Shown here one piece after another: positions 8,064 through 17,819 of a DNA stretch of 64,000 bases; the first letter of the stretch is position 1; each line of letters begins with the position of its first letter. The notes under the pieces were generated by a model. It saw nothing but the letters and a program-made list of their open reading frames with translations. It ran no database searches and was not told where the DNA came from. A program made the translations under genes and the position numbers. The stretch is taken from positions 124,001 through 188,000 of the forward strand of contig NZ_JTDW01000002.1 in NCBI RefSeq assembly GCF_000943565.1, given 5' to 3'. Source of the stretch: Neotamlana sedimentorum. GTDB taxonomy: Bacteria; Bacteroidota; Bacteroidia; Flavobacteriales; Flavobacteriaceae.

Positions 8064-11000
8064 TTAATTTGAGATTATAATTTTTTTGGTTATTTCTGAG
8101 TTATTTATAGATACAGAAGCAATATACACTCCTGTAGCAGATCTTAAAGGAATTTTAATATTAGAGTTGTACAGATTAATGTCTTTATCAAAAATGACCT
8201 GACCAAGTGTATTGTATAATTTTATTGTTTTTATTTCTTCATTATTATAATTGTCTATTATTAAAACTTTATCTTGATTCTTGTAATATATATTTAAACT
8301 AGATTCTGTAAAATAATTAACTTCTGAAGACAACACTGTTTCGTTATTAAAAACAATTTCAAAACGTTTATTTATTTCATCTTTTTCTATAGTTGAAGAA
8401 AAATCTGCTTCATTTAAATTATGATAAGTATTAGTTACATTATCTTTTACATATAACGTCATATTTTCTGGAACAAACTCTAATGATTCGATGGTAATAT
8501 TAAAAGTTGTATTTGTATTCGATTTAACACCTATTGGTAGTTTGGTGGTTTCAGTATTTATAGTATCGATACCTTGAATTATATATTTTTCATCTTCAAT
8601 CATCCAATAGGTATCAAATGCATTCTCTTCTATTAAAGCGCCATCGTAACCCCAATCTGTCTTTACAGTTGCATTTTCATCTACAGTAACTAACAATTGT
8701 CTTTTATAACCCGTATCAGAACTAATGTTTAACCTAATTTTAGTACGTGTATCTTTTGTAGTAAGGGCTGTATCCTTTTTACTATTAGATTTTAGAAAAG
8801 TTGAATTCAAACTAGATTCTGTTACAAAAACACGCTGTTCGTTATTAAAAGTTGTGTCTCCATTAGATAATGCTTTTATAAAAAACCCTTGTCCAACAGG
8901 AATATATTGTTCTGGCCTTTTTGTAGAAGCCCCTGATTGTGCAACATCGGAATGTGAAACAGCTGGAACACCTCCTGAAAAATTTAACTGGCCGTAACCT
9001 CCCTGATATTCTCTAAGAACGTGTGTACCACCACCAAAGTGCTCCCAAAAATATAAAGTACCATCGGTATGGGTGTTATCTAAAAGAAATGCGTAACCAT
9101 CTATAGCAGAAGGATATGGGTTACCTACCAAATAATCATTTCCTGCGTTAGTATTTAAGGTTATAGTTCCATTGTTTGGTGTTCCTTTAAAAACATAATT
9201 ATTTTCAGATGTTACTGCACCAGTTCCATAGCCTTTCATTGTATAACCTTCGCCAACTTTTAATTCTCCAGTACTTTTTACTTGCTGCCAAGCATAATAA
9301 TTATCGCTTGTTTTGTTAACGAATTTCCACATCCAATATTCCGCAATTTCTACTGGATTTGAGGTTTCATTTCCATTATATCCACCAACAAAATTAAAGT
9401 TTTGAGGATTGTTTGCATCGGTTCCATCTAAAAGTACACTTGATACACAATAGCTTTCATCTCCATCAATATCTGTATTGGGGTTAGTGGCATGTACAGG
9501 AGACGACCAATAATTGTAGGTATATAAATTTACAGTGCCTTGTTGGTCTCTTTCTAAAAGGCCTGTTCCTAATAAGGTGCTGTTTTCTGTTTGAACTAAT
9601 TGAGATTCACCTTGTAAATCAATTAAACCTTCTAAATTTAAATACCAGCTATTTTGTAATTCTACATCATTGCTTATTTCAAGCTCAACACCAGAATCTA
9701 CGATTAAGCCTAAAGTACCATGCCTTGCTGTTGTAGTTAAATTATTTTTTACATGCACAATAGACCAGTCCTTGTTACTGGCTTCATCGGTAATATCCCA
9801 AACATCTCCATGTAGCCACGTAGCTTCTGTACTCCAATCTCCATCAGTTACAGTTTCGTATGGTAGTGGGGCTGTTTGAAAGTAAATATTTTTTATGTTA
9901 TATAATTTTGCTCCAGTGCCAACATCAATGGTCGCAGTGGTTTTATTATCGGTAATATCGGCCTTAAAAGTATCCATTTTGTAATACTTTATAAGTGAAG
10001 TGTTAAAAGTTGTCGAGATATTATATGGAATTATTAAACCACTATTAAAAGTATTCGTATCATCTAATTCTTGATAAACCATTTTTTGAATTTGGTCTGC
10101 AGTTAAAGCTGCATTAAAAACTCTAACTTCATCTATTTCTCCTTCAAAATAATTTGAATTTAAATTTGGAGCTCTTCCAATTGTGAAGTTTGATGCATCA
10201 GTAGGCAAACTACCGGAAACCCCTGGACTATTTATCAATTCTCCATTTACATATTGGTTTAAAATTCCATTAACGCCATCAAAGCTAGCCGCTACATGTA
10301 TCCAAATACCTTCTGTAAGATTTGATGTTGTTGTTGTAACTCCGTTTACAAATGCAGTAAAAGCATTTCCATTTTCTAATCGTAATACAAAACTGTCTTG
10401 ACCAACTATAACGCGTTGTCCAGTAGCTCCTGGTTCAATTTTAATCCAGGCCATAAGTGTAGCATTTGGCCAAGCATTAATAATATTATCATCTTCGACA
10501 TAATCGTTTCTTCCATCAAAAAATAATGTGTAACTATCGTCTAAATCTCTTGGAGAACCAAATACAGTATTATCGGTATCGAAAGTATCTAAAATACCAT
10601 CACCATCAGAGTCTATAGTACCATCAATTATACCATTATTATCAGTATCAAGATGCGCATAAATTTCATCTATATCACTACCATTAGAAAGGTCATTAGG
10701 ATTATCAGCACTATCTACATCTAGGTAGTTTGGTATTCCGTCTCCATCATCATCTAATGGTGTTGGGTAAGCGTTTGCCGTTCCATGATCATTATCGTCG
10801 GCATCGTCATCGTTGTTATCGGCAAGATTTAAAATACCATCACCATCATAATCATCATTATTAATAGGATCGCCATTTACATCTAAAACTTGTTTATCGG
10901 AACCATCGCCATTTCCATCCCCATCAACATCAACATCACCTCTGTTGTCGTATTCAACAGTATCGAAAATCCCGTCATTGTCTGAGTCTAAGTCTAAATA

Positions 11001-14000
11001 ATTTACAACGCCATCTCCATCGGTATCATAAATAGGATCTGTTAAATCGATTGGTGTTCCTAAAGATCCGGAAAAACCTGAATCACCAGGATTTAGGCCA
11101 TTACTATCTTGATGATCGTAAAGATCTATGAGTCCATTATTATTCGCATCAACCCAAGCATAAGCACCAGAGTCATTGTAAACTGTTCCATCTTTGTCAT
11201 TGTCTGTAAGAAATAACTCTACTACATTGGGAATACCATCATCATCATTATCTAAATCAATAGAATCTTCAACACCATCACCATCAAGGTCACACAGAGT
11301 TTGATAAACAAAAATATCATCGATAGCTAAATCGTTTCCTAATCCACCTGGTGCTTCATTGGACAATCTAACAGTAAAACTAGAATAAGTTGTACTAAAG
11401 GTTGCACTTACCTCTACCCAATCTCCAGTTGTATAATTTGCAGTAGGTTGAATATCTCCAGAAGATTCTGAAGCAATAACCGTACCTGTTGGGTCAAGAA
11501 TTTCAATTAACACAGAAGGTCTTTCTCTAGAACCTATTCCCGGAGCATCTGCCCGATCTAAATTTATGGCTGAAAAACCATAAGTTATATCTACACCAGC
11601 GCTAACACCAGAAATAGTGGTTTGATAAAAAACACCTGGATCTTCTTCTGCATTAAACATAGCCATCCTGCCATTGGTGTCTCCAGGTGTATGATCTAAA
11701 CCTGGGTACCAATATTGATCTGCCCATTGAGCCACTTCTCCATTTGGTGTATCATTAGTACCATTACCATTTGCGGCTTTATAATATACGACATATTCGC
11801 CATCATTTAAGTTTGGAGAACTATTACAAGAACCCGAACCATCCTCCCAACAATAAGTAACTCCATCTGTTGTTTTACGGTCTGTTCCTGCGTCAAAATC
11901 TTCATTCAAATACGTTGTTCTAGTTGTTGATGCTGATATATTTAGAAGACAAGAGCTTTGCTCATATTCGTCTGTTAAACCATCATTATCATCGTCTATG
12001 TCTACATTATTTGGAACACCATCACCATCTGTATCTGGAAATGTTTGATCTCCATAACCCTCTACTACGAAGTTATAAGGATCCTCATCAGAATCATTAT
12101 TATCAATTGAAATAGTTGCTGATACGGGATTATTTGGATCTGCCACTGATGGATTGAAGGCTACAGTAAAAGTTGTAGATTCTCCTGTCCCCAAAGTTGT
12201 AACTGCCGGTTGCGCACTTATTGTGAAGTCTGTACTACCAGAAATTGACACTATTGGTGAACCATCAAGAATTAAATCTGTATTACCATTGTTTGTAATA
12301 GTAAAAGTACGTTCTAACGGGATAGGGATGAATATATCGTAAGTTCCAAAATTTGTTAAATTTAACTCGCTTGTGGTAGTTGCGTTATCTAAAATTTCTG
12401 CACCGTTTCCAGAGACATCCATTTCAGCAGGACTAGACGGGTCTATTCCTATATTTATTAAATAATCTTCAAATTCTTCAGGATGCCCATCTGTATTGCC
12501 ACACGAATTATTAGAATGCCAATATCGTCTTGAACCAACACGCATTACGGCATTTCCCGTAATTGCAGAACTAAGTATTGTAAAGCTTAAATCTCCAGTT
12601 CCTTCACCACCAGTATCTGCTATAAGTTCCCCCGCATCATCAAAATCGCCATCGTGATTGTAATCTATATGTATAGCCCACCCCATATTGCTACCACCAA
12701 CAGTAATTGATCCGGTATATAAATTGTTTTTATAAACTTCTAAAGCTGGTATTGTTCCTGTAAAATCTGCATAACCACCATTATCGCCAGAAGAATTATT
12801 TATATCCGTACCGTTTTCGCCAGTTATAGAAAAAGAATCAATATAATTAGTACCATTAGTTGTTGATGTAGGTGTACAGTAACCGTAATTTACTGAAATA
12901 TTTACTGTGGCCGAAACACATTCTTCTGGTATACCAGCATCACATATTTGGTAAGTAAAACTATCAGCACCAAGGTAACCTACAGCTGGAATGTATTCAA
13001 AAACACCATCTGAAACTTCAGAAACGGTACCTCCATTGGCTGTAGTTACACCGGAAGTCAAAGCAAAGTTATCACTATCTCCTCCGTCCGTTCCTAAATT
13101 ATCGTTTGTGCTAACGTCTATTTGGTTGTCTGTTCCAGATGTACTATCAACTAAAACACTTAATTCATCGTCGCTAGCCGAGGGTGTATCTATTCCTAAA
13201 ACGTTAATTAAATAGTCTTCATAGTCCGAAGAACGTTTATATCCAGTACTTGTATTACCACAAGAATCATAATCATCGGTTTGTAAATGTATTGCCACAC
13301 GCATTACAGTTGTTCCTGTAATTGCTGTATTAGGAATAGTAATATTATCGCTTTGTGGTGAGTTTTCATTGTTTGTAGAACGGTATAGAGTCTCACCTAT
13401 ATCTGTAAAATCACCGTCACCATTTAAATCGGCATAAATACTCCATCGTGCTTGATTTTTAGGCCAATTATCTGTGGAATTAGAAGTAATAGTTATAGGG
13501 TATGCTACCCCTTTATATAAACTTGCTGCAGGAGTAGATGTATAATCGGCATAACCACCATCGTCTCCGGATGAATTATTTATATCTGATGCGCCTTCTC
13601 CATCTAAAAACACATTGGAAATGTATAGGTTTTGATTATTACGGTCCGAATCACTATCGGGAGTACAATAATTATAGGTAACTATAACATTTACCGTAGC
13701 GGTATCACAATCATTATTAGCGTCACAAAGTGTATAAGAAAAACTATCTGTACCTACAAAACCTGCATTCGGTATATATTCAAAAACACCGTCAACTAAT
13801 GTTTCGGTAACCGTACCATTAGAAGCAGTAGTATTTAATGCATAATCGTCACTATCAGATCCATCTGAAACACCTATATTATCGTTTGTCGATACATCAA
13901 TTTGATTGGCTATACCTGAGGCGCTATTAGGATAAACATTTAAATTATCATCATTCGCTACAGGATCTATTACTAATAGAGCAGAAATATTTAAGGTATA

Positions 14001-14603
14001 GTCTTCAATTTCGGCTCTTCCTGTATAAGTACAGCTATCTGCACTTATGGACGCTCCACCACCACACCCACTACAATATGAAGCAGCAATACGAATTATG
14101 GCTTTACCATTTGCAGCAGTGGGATCTACTGTAAAGGAGGCGTTAGTAACTGTTGAACCCGAGTTATTATCGATGTAACCTCCCGAATTATAAACCTCAA
14201 CATAACTACCATTTCCCTGATAATCAATCCACACAACTACTTTATGATCTCCCCAATTCTCTTTAACATGACTTATATTTAACGTATATGTATTACCTGC
14301 TGTAACATTTACCTCTTGAGCCGAAAAATCTGAATATGTAGCGTTATCAGAACCCGAATAATTATTAATTTGACTAGTACCCTCTCCAAGAATTTGAACA
14401 TTAGAAATATTAAAATTATTATAGTTAACCATTCCAGAAGGTGTACACTGTGCATTGGCAGAAATAACACCTAGAAAAAGCATACTAAAACCAAAACATC
14501 CCTTTGAAAGTAAAACCATTGATTTAAGAAAATCGTTTTTAAAAATTAAAAAAGAAATAAATACGCGGAAAAAGCGGAAAACATTTAAAATAAGTGGGTT
14601 CAT
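8064..14603 (-). CDS. Giant T9SS-exported surface protein (GEVED, choice-of-anchor D, TSP3, LamG)
   Basis: About 2179 aa. Visible order: long signal peptide ending LFLGVISANAQ; three GEVED modules, each opening with a CTP motif, alternating with two bacterial Ig/cadherin-like modules (DVSTNDN...SFSYTLCDA); a choice-of-anchor D domain (ERTFTITNNGNTDL); one and later many thrombospondin type 3 calcium repeats of the DxDGDGxxD type; between them a CBM-like domain; a LamG/concanavalin-like domain from the FFDGRNDYVEDDN segment; a long middle region; and a Por-type C-terminal sorting domain. An adhesin or polysaccharide-binding role is inferred. The start at 14603 is preferred: it has AAAGGAA upstream and lies 30 nt after a -7 box. 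A GTG codon at 14651 is upstream of the predicted transcript start; the ATG at 14519 would give a shorter signal peptide. Confidence 0.88.
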   Translation of the reverse strand: MNPLILNVFRFFRVFISFLIFKNDFLKSMVLLSKGCFGFSMLFLGVISANAQCTPSGMVNYNNFNISNVQILGEGTSQINNYSGSDNATYSDFSAQEVNVTAGNTYTLNISHVKENWGDHKVVVWIDYQGNGSYVEVYNSGGYIDNNSGSTVTNASFTVDPTAANGKAIIRIAASYCSGCGGGASISADSCTYTGRAEIEDYTLNISALLVIDPVANDDNLNVYPNSASGIANQIDVSTNDNIGVSDGSDSDDYALNTTASNGTVTETLVDGVFEYIPNAGFVGTDSFSYTLCDANNDCDTATVNVIVTYNYCTPDSDSDRNNQNLYISNVFLDGEGASDINNSSGDDGGYADYTSTPAASLYKGVAYPITITSNSTDNWPKNQARWSIYADLNGDGDFTDIGETLYRSTNNENSPQSDNITIPNTAITGTTVMRVAIHLQTDDYDSCGNTSTGYKRSSDYEDYLINVLGIDTPSASDDELSVLVDSTSGTDNQIDVSTNDNLGTDGGDSDNFALTSGVTTANGGTVSEVSDGVFEYIPAVGYLGADSFTYQICDAGIPEECVSATVNISVNYGYCTPTSTTNGTNYIDSFSITGENGTDINNSSGDNGGYADFTGTIPALEVYKNNLYTGSITVGGSNMGWAIHIDYNHDGDFDDAGELIADTGGEGTGDLSFTILSSAITGNAVMRVGSRRYWHSNNSCGNTDGHPEEFEDYLINIGIDPSSPAEMDVSGNGAEILDNATTTSELNLTNFGTYDIFIPIPLERTFTITNNGNTDLILDGSPIVSISGSTDFTISAQPAVTTLGTGESTTFTVAFNPSVADPNNPVSATISIDNNDSDEDPYNFVVEGYGDQTFPDTDGDGVPNNVDIDDDNDGLTDEYEQSSCLLNISASTTRTTYLNEDFDAGTDRKTTDGVTYCWEDGSGSCNSSPNLNDGEYVVYYKAANGNGTNDTPNGEVAQWADQYWYPGLDHTPGDTNGRMAMFNAEEDPGVFYQTTISGVSAGVDITYGFSAINLDRADAPGIGSRERPSVLIEILDPTGTVIASESSGDIQPTANYTTGDWVEVSATFSTTYSSFTVRLSNEAPGGLGNDLAIDDIFVYQTLCDLDGDGVEDSIDLDNDDDGIPNVVELFLTDNDKDGTVYNDSGAYAWVDANNNGLIDLYDHQDSNGLNPGDSGFSGSLGTPIDLTDPIYDTDGDGVVNYLDLDSDNDGIFDTVEYDNRGDVDVDGDGNGDGSDKQVLDVNGDPINNDDYDGDGILNLADNNDDDADDNDHGTANAYPTPLDDDGDGIPNYLDVDSADNPNDLSNGSDIDEIYAHLDTDNNGIIDGTIDSDGDGILDTFDTDNTVFGSPRDLDDSYTLFFDGRNDYVEDDNIINAWPNATLMAWIKIEPGATGQRVIVGQDSFVLRLENGNAFTAFVNGVTTTTSNLTEGIWIHVAASFDGVNGILNQYVNGELINSPGVSGSLPTDASNFTIGRAPNLNSNYFEGEIDEVRVFNAALTADQIQKMVYQELDDTNTFNSGLIIPYNISTTFNTSLIKYYKMDTFKADITDNKTTATIDVGTGAKLYNIKNIYFQTAPLPYETVTDGDWSTEATWLHGDVWDITDEASNKDWSIVHVKNNLTTTARHGTLGLIVDSGVELEISNDVELQNSWYLNLEGLIDLQGESQLVQTENSTLLGTGLLERDQQGTVNLYTYNYWSSPVHATNPNTDIDGDESYCVSSVLLDGTDANNPQNFNFVGGYNGNETSNPVEIAEYWMWKFVNKTSDNYYAWQQVKSTGELKVGEGYTMKGYGTGAVTSENNYVFKGTPNNGTITLNTNAGNDYLVGNPYPSAIDGYAFLLDNTHTDGTLYFWEHFGGGTHVLREYQGGYGQLNFSGGVPAVSHSDVAQSGASTKRPEQYIPVGQGFFIKALSNGDTTFNNEQRVFVTESSLNSTFLKSNSKKDTALTTKDTRTKIRLNISSDTGYKRQLLVTVDENATVKTDWGYDGALIEENAFDTYWMIEDEKYIIQGIDTINTETTKLPIGVKSNTNTTFNITIESLEFVPENMTLYVKDNVTNTYHNLNEADFSSTIEKDEINKRFEIVFNNETVLSSEVNYFTESSLNIYYKNQDKVLIIDNYNNEEIKTIKLYNTLGQVIFDKDINLYNSNIKIPLRSATGVYIASVSINNSEITKKIIISN

Positions 14604-14632
14604 AATTAGTTCCTTTTGGGCTACATAAGAAA

Positions 14633-14640
14633 CAAATGTA
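14633..14640 (-). promoter_or_regulatory. -7 element for the T9SS gene pair
   Basis: TACATTTG on the minus strand fits TAnnTTTG. It gives a leader of roughly 20-25 nt to the ATG at 14603 and places the GTG at 14651 outside the mRNA. No clear -33 TTTG is present. Confidence 0.45.
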
Positions 14641-14773
14641 GACAACACCACCTTTTATATATAGAGGCAATAAGGTGAAATGCAGTGTTCTGTCGACGAA
14701 AAACACAAATGAATGGATAATTGAATTTTTAAGAAAATTGATAAATTTGAGGCCATTTTTATTGAAATTATAA

Positions 14774-15826
14774 CTATTTCTTTTTAAAAAGGGCTATATT
14801 TAATTCTCCGTTTGCATCCATAGTAGCTCTAAACATTCCTGGAGTGTTAAATTCCATAACCATATTCCCATGATTATCTACAGCTATAACACCTCCATTG
14901 CCTTGGCCATCATCTATTTTTGAAAGCTTACCTTGAATCACGTTTTTAGCAGCCTCCTGTAAACTTAAACCTTTATATTCCATAAGTGCCGAAATATCGT
15001 GTGCTACCATACCACGAATAAAATACTCACCCCAACCCGTACTCGAAACAGCGCAAGTATTGTTATTAGCATAAGTTCCGGCACCAATAATTGGCGAATC
15101 GCCAATGCGTCCCCAACGTTTGTTGGTCATACCTCCTGTTGAGGTTCCAGCAGCCAAATTGCCATGTTTATCGAGAGCAGCGCAACCAACGGTGCCAAAT
15201 TTAGAATCTTTTATAGCATCATCGTAAAAGGCAGAAAGCTCGTTTTTTTCTAAATTTTTAACACGTTCTAAACCCTTTAATCTGCTTTCGGTTGCAAAAT
15301 AACTAGGGTCTACGACGTTAAGATTTTGTTGCTTTGCAAAAACCTCTGCTCCTCTACCAGAAAGCAGAACATGTGGCGATTTATCCATTACAGCACGCGC
15401 CAAATTAATGGGGTTTTTCACAATTCGGGTTCCCGCAGAGGCACCAGCGTTTAATGTTTTACCATCCATAATCGAGGCATCGTGTTCGTTATAACCTTCG
15501 TTTGTAAAAACCGCACCTTTACCCGCATTAAAAAGTGGCGAATCTTCTAAAATAATTATAGTTTGTTGTACAGCATCTAAACTCGTGCCTCCATTTTTTA
15601 AAATATTATACCCCACGGTAATAGCTTCCTCAAGTTTTTGTTGATATTTAGCCTTTTTTGCTTCTGAAAAATTTTCAGGTTTTATATTACCTGCGCCGCC
15701 ATGAATAACAATGGCAAACTCATTCTCTTTTGTATTTATTTTTTCGGAATTTGAAGAGCTTTCTGTTTCTGTTTTACATGAGAAAACAACAGCCAAAAAA
15801 GCAATAATTATAATTAAGTTTTTCAT
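14774..15826 (-). CDS. Isoaspartyl peptidase / L-asparaginase (Ntn hydrolase), lipoprotein
   Basis: Plant-type asparaginase that hydrolyses isoaspartyl dipeptides and asparagine after self-cleavage into two subunits. The 350-aa precursor shows FAIVIHGGAGNI near the start of the mature part, GNGGTSLDAV-like segment NGGTSLDAVQQTI, and the autoproteolysis site FGTVGCAALD where Thr212 becomes the N-terminal nucleophile of the beta subunit. Downstream STGGMTNKRWGRIGDSPIIGAGTYA is the conserved substrate-binding loop. An N-terminal signal with lipobox VFSC (Cys17) predicts export and lipid anchoring, common for Bacteroidota homologues. It stands alone, with its own short upstream region. Confidence 0.92.
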   Translation of the reverse strand: MKNLIIIIAFLAVVFSCKTETESSSNSEKINTKENEFAIVIHGGAGNIKPENFSEAKKAKYQQKLEEAITVGYNILKNGGTSLDAVQQTIIILEDSPLFNAGKGAVFTNEGYNEHDASIMDGKTLNAGASAGTRIVKNPINLARAVMDKSPHVLLSGRGAEVFAKQQNLNVVDPSYFATESRLKGLERVKNLEKNELSAFYDDAIKDSKFGTVGCAALDKHGNLAAGTSTGGMTNKRWGRIGDSPIIGAGTYANNNTCAVSSTGWGEYFIRGMVAHDISALMEYKGLSLQEAAKNVIQGKLSKIDDGQGNGGVIAVDNHGNMVMEFNTPGMFRATMDANGELNIALFKKK

Positions 15827-15947
15827 TTGAAGTTATTAAATGTTACATGATAAAGTTACAGGTTTTAAGCCTATTAAACTTTAATTAAAACGACTTAAAA
15901 TTGTTATATTAGTAAAGAAATCCTATTAAAATAAAAAAAATATAAAT

Positions 15948-17516
15948 ATGAACGCTGCAATAAACCATTTTGGAATTGAGGATGCTCTAAATAAATTAGG
16001 AATTAAAGCTGTGAACGACGGTTCTTCAACCGGAATACTACATTTTTCTATTGGTAACGATAAAGACATCCATTTAATTGAAAGCTATTCTCCTGTTAAT
16101 GGTAAACTTATTGGCAAAGTTAAAAGCAGTACCAAAGCCGATTACGACAAAATTATAACCTCTGCCACTACTGCTTTTAAAGTATGGCGCGATGTTCCGG
16201 CACCTCAACGTGGTGAAATAGTGCGACAGTTTGGAAATAAACTACGCGAATTAAAACAACCGTTAGGTAAATTAGTATCGTACGAAATGGGCAAATCGCT
16301 TCAAGAAGGTTACGGTGAAGTACAGGAAATGATAGATATTTGCGATTTTGCCGTGGGCTTATCCAGACAATTAAACGGACAAGTAATACCTTCGGAACGT
16401 CCGGGGCACATTATGCGCGAACAATGGCATCCGTTAGGTATTGTTGGTATTATTTCGGCTTTTAATTTCCCAGTTGCTGTATGGAGTTGGAATACAGCTT
16501 TAGCTTGGATTTGCGGCGATGTTTGTATTTGGAAACCCTCGGAAAAAGCACCGTTATGCGGTATTGCATGTCAAAATATTATAGCCGAAATTTTAAAAGA
16601 AAATAATTTACCCGAAGGTATTTCGTGTTTAGTAAACGGTGATTATAAAGTGGGCGAATACTTAACAACAGATGATCGAATTCCGTTAGTTTCGGCAACT
16701 GGTTCTACACGAATGGGTCGTATTGTTGGAAAAACCGTGGCCGAACGTTTTGGAAAATCGTTACTTGAATTGGGCGGAAATAACGCCATAATTATTACGC
16801 CTACGGCAGATTTAAAAGTAGTGGTTCCCGGAGCTGTTTTTGGAGCTGTTGGCGCTTGCGGTCAACGTTGTACAAGTACGCGTCGTTTAATAATTCACGA
16901 ATCGGTTTACAACACTGTAAAAGACGCTATTGTTGGCGCCTATAAGCAAATAAAAATTGGAAATCCTTTAGATGAAACTAATCATGTTGGGCCTTTAATT
17001 GACACTGAAGCAGTAAACACCTATGTAAAAGCTATAGAAAAAGCTAAAGCTGAAGGCGGACGTATTTTGGTTGAAGGCGGTGTACTTGAAGGCGAAGGTT
17101 ACGAAAGCGGATGTTACGTAAAACCCGTAATTATTGAAGCCGAAAACCATTTTGAAATTGTGCAACACGAAACCTTTGCGCCTATTTTATATATTATGAA
17201 ATATACGGGTGAGTTAGAAAATGCTATTGCCTTACAAAATGGTGTCGCGCAAGGGTTATCGTCGGCAATAATGACAAACGACATGAAAGAAGCCGAAAAA
17301 TTTCTCTCGTACGCAGGCAGCGATTGCGGTATTGCAAACGTTAATATTGGTACTTCGGGCGCCGAAATTGGCGGTGCTTTTGGAGGCGAAAAAGAAACAG
17401 GTGGCGGTCGCGAATCAGGCAGCGATGCATGGAAAGTGTATATGCGCAGACAAACCAATACCATAAATTATTCCAACGAATTACCATTAGCACAAGGCAT
17501 TAAGTTCGATTTATAA
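15948..17516 (+). CDS. Aldehyde dehydrogenase, ALDH7 (alpha-aminoadipic semialdehyde) type
   Basis: NAD(P)-dependent oxidation of an aldehyde to an acid in the cytosol. The 522-aa sequence carries the catalytic Cys308 in GACGQRCTSTRRL, the general base Glu274 in LLELGGNNA, and the Rossmann segment STRMGRIVGKTVAERFGKSL. The GQRCTSTRRL context and the QWHPLGIVGIISAFNFPVAVW stretch are those of the ALDH7 family, whose bacterial members oxidise L-2-aminoadipate semialdehyde in lysine breakdown. No other lysine catabolic gene is adjacent, so the pathway is inference. The gene stands alone between a divergent asparaginase and a 300-nt intergenic stretch. Confidence 0.92.
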   Translation: MNAAINHFGIEDALNKLGIKAVNDGSSTGILHFSIGNDKDIHLIESYSPVNGKLIGKVKSSTKADYDKIITSATTAFKVWRDVPAPQRGEIVRQFGNKLRELKQPLGKLVSYEMGKSLQEGYGEVQEMIDICDFAVGLSRQLNGQVIPSERPGHIMREQWHPLGIVGIISAFNFPVAVWSWNTALAWICGDVCIWKPSEKAPLCGIACQNIIAEILKENNLPEGISCLVNGDYKVGEYLTTDDRIPLVSATGSTRMGRIVGKTVAERFGKSLLELGGNNAIIITPTADLKVVVPGAVFGAVGACGQRCTSTRRLIIHESVYNTVKDAIVGAYKQIKIGNPLDETNHVGPLIDTEAVNTYVKAIEKAKAEGGRILVEGGVLEGEGYESGCYVKPVIIEAENHFEIVQHETFAPILYIMKYTGELENAIALQNGVAQGLSSAIMTNDMKEAEKFLSYAGSDCGIANVNIGTSGAEIGGAFGGEKETGGGRESGSDAWKVYMRRQTNTINYSNELPLAQGIKFDL

Positions 17517-17819
17517 AATATTTTACAAAAAAACTCATCTTAGAAAAAAATTATCGCAATAAATGGTTAGCAAAATTATTTTTAAAACCTCATGAATTAA
17601 ATAAATTTCTTACTTAAAACTAGTTCAACCTACTAGTTATGCCTTAAAACCGACATTGAACAAATGTTAATTATTAACAAATTTTTAAAAAATACAACTT
17701 AAAACATAACCTTTTCAAGACTAGAAGATTTACTGTTTAATCTAAATTTTCATTATCAGACAAACTACATACGTTTTTTCCGTAATTAAACGTTTTATAA
17801 TAAATTGAGTCTAAGAGAC
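17517..17819 (+). other. Intergenic stretch before the DUF1800 gene, two palindromes
   Basis: No gene is visible. It holds a 7-bp inverted repeat AACTAGT / ACTAGTT (17618-17624 and 17632-17638, loop 7 nt) and a 15-bp palindrome TGTTAATTATTAACA (17665-17679) of the kind bound by dimeric regulators. No clean TAnnTTTG promoter was found, though one must exist here if the DUF1800/DUF1501 pair is transcribed alone. Confidence 0.4.

Noticed and set aside
14604-14651. GTG start for the giant T9SS protein
   Set aside because: It lies upstream of the -7 box at 14633-14640 and would not be transcribed from it; the ATG at 14603 has an upstream AAAGGAA.
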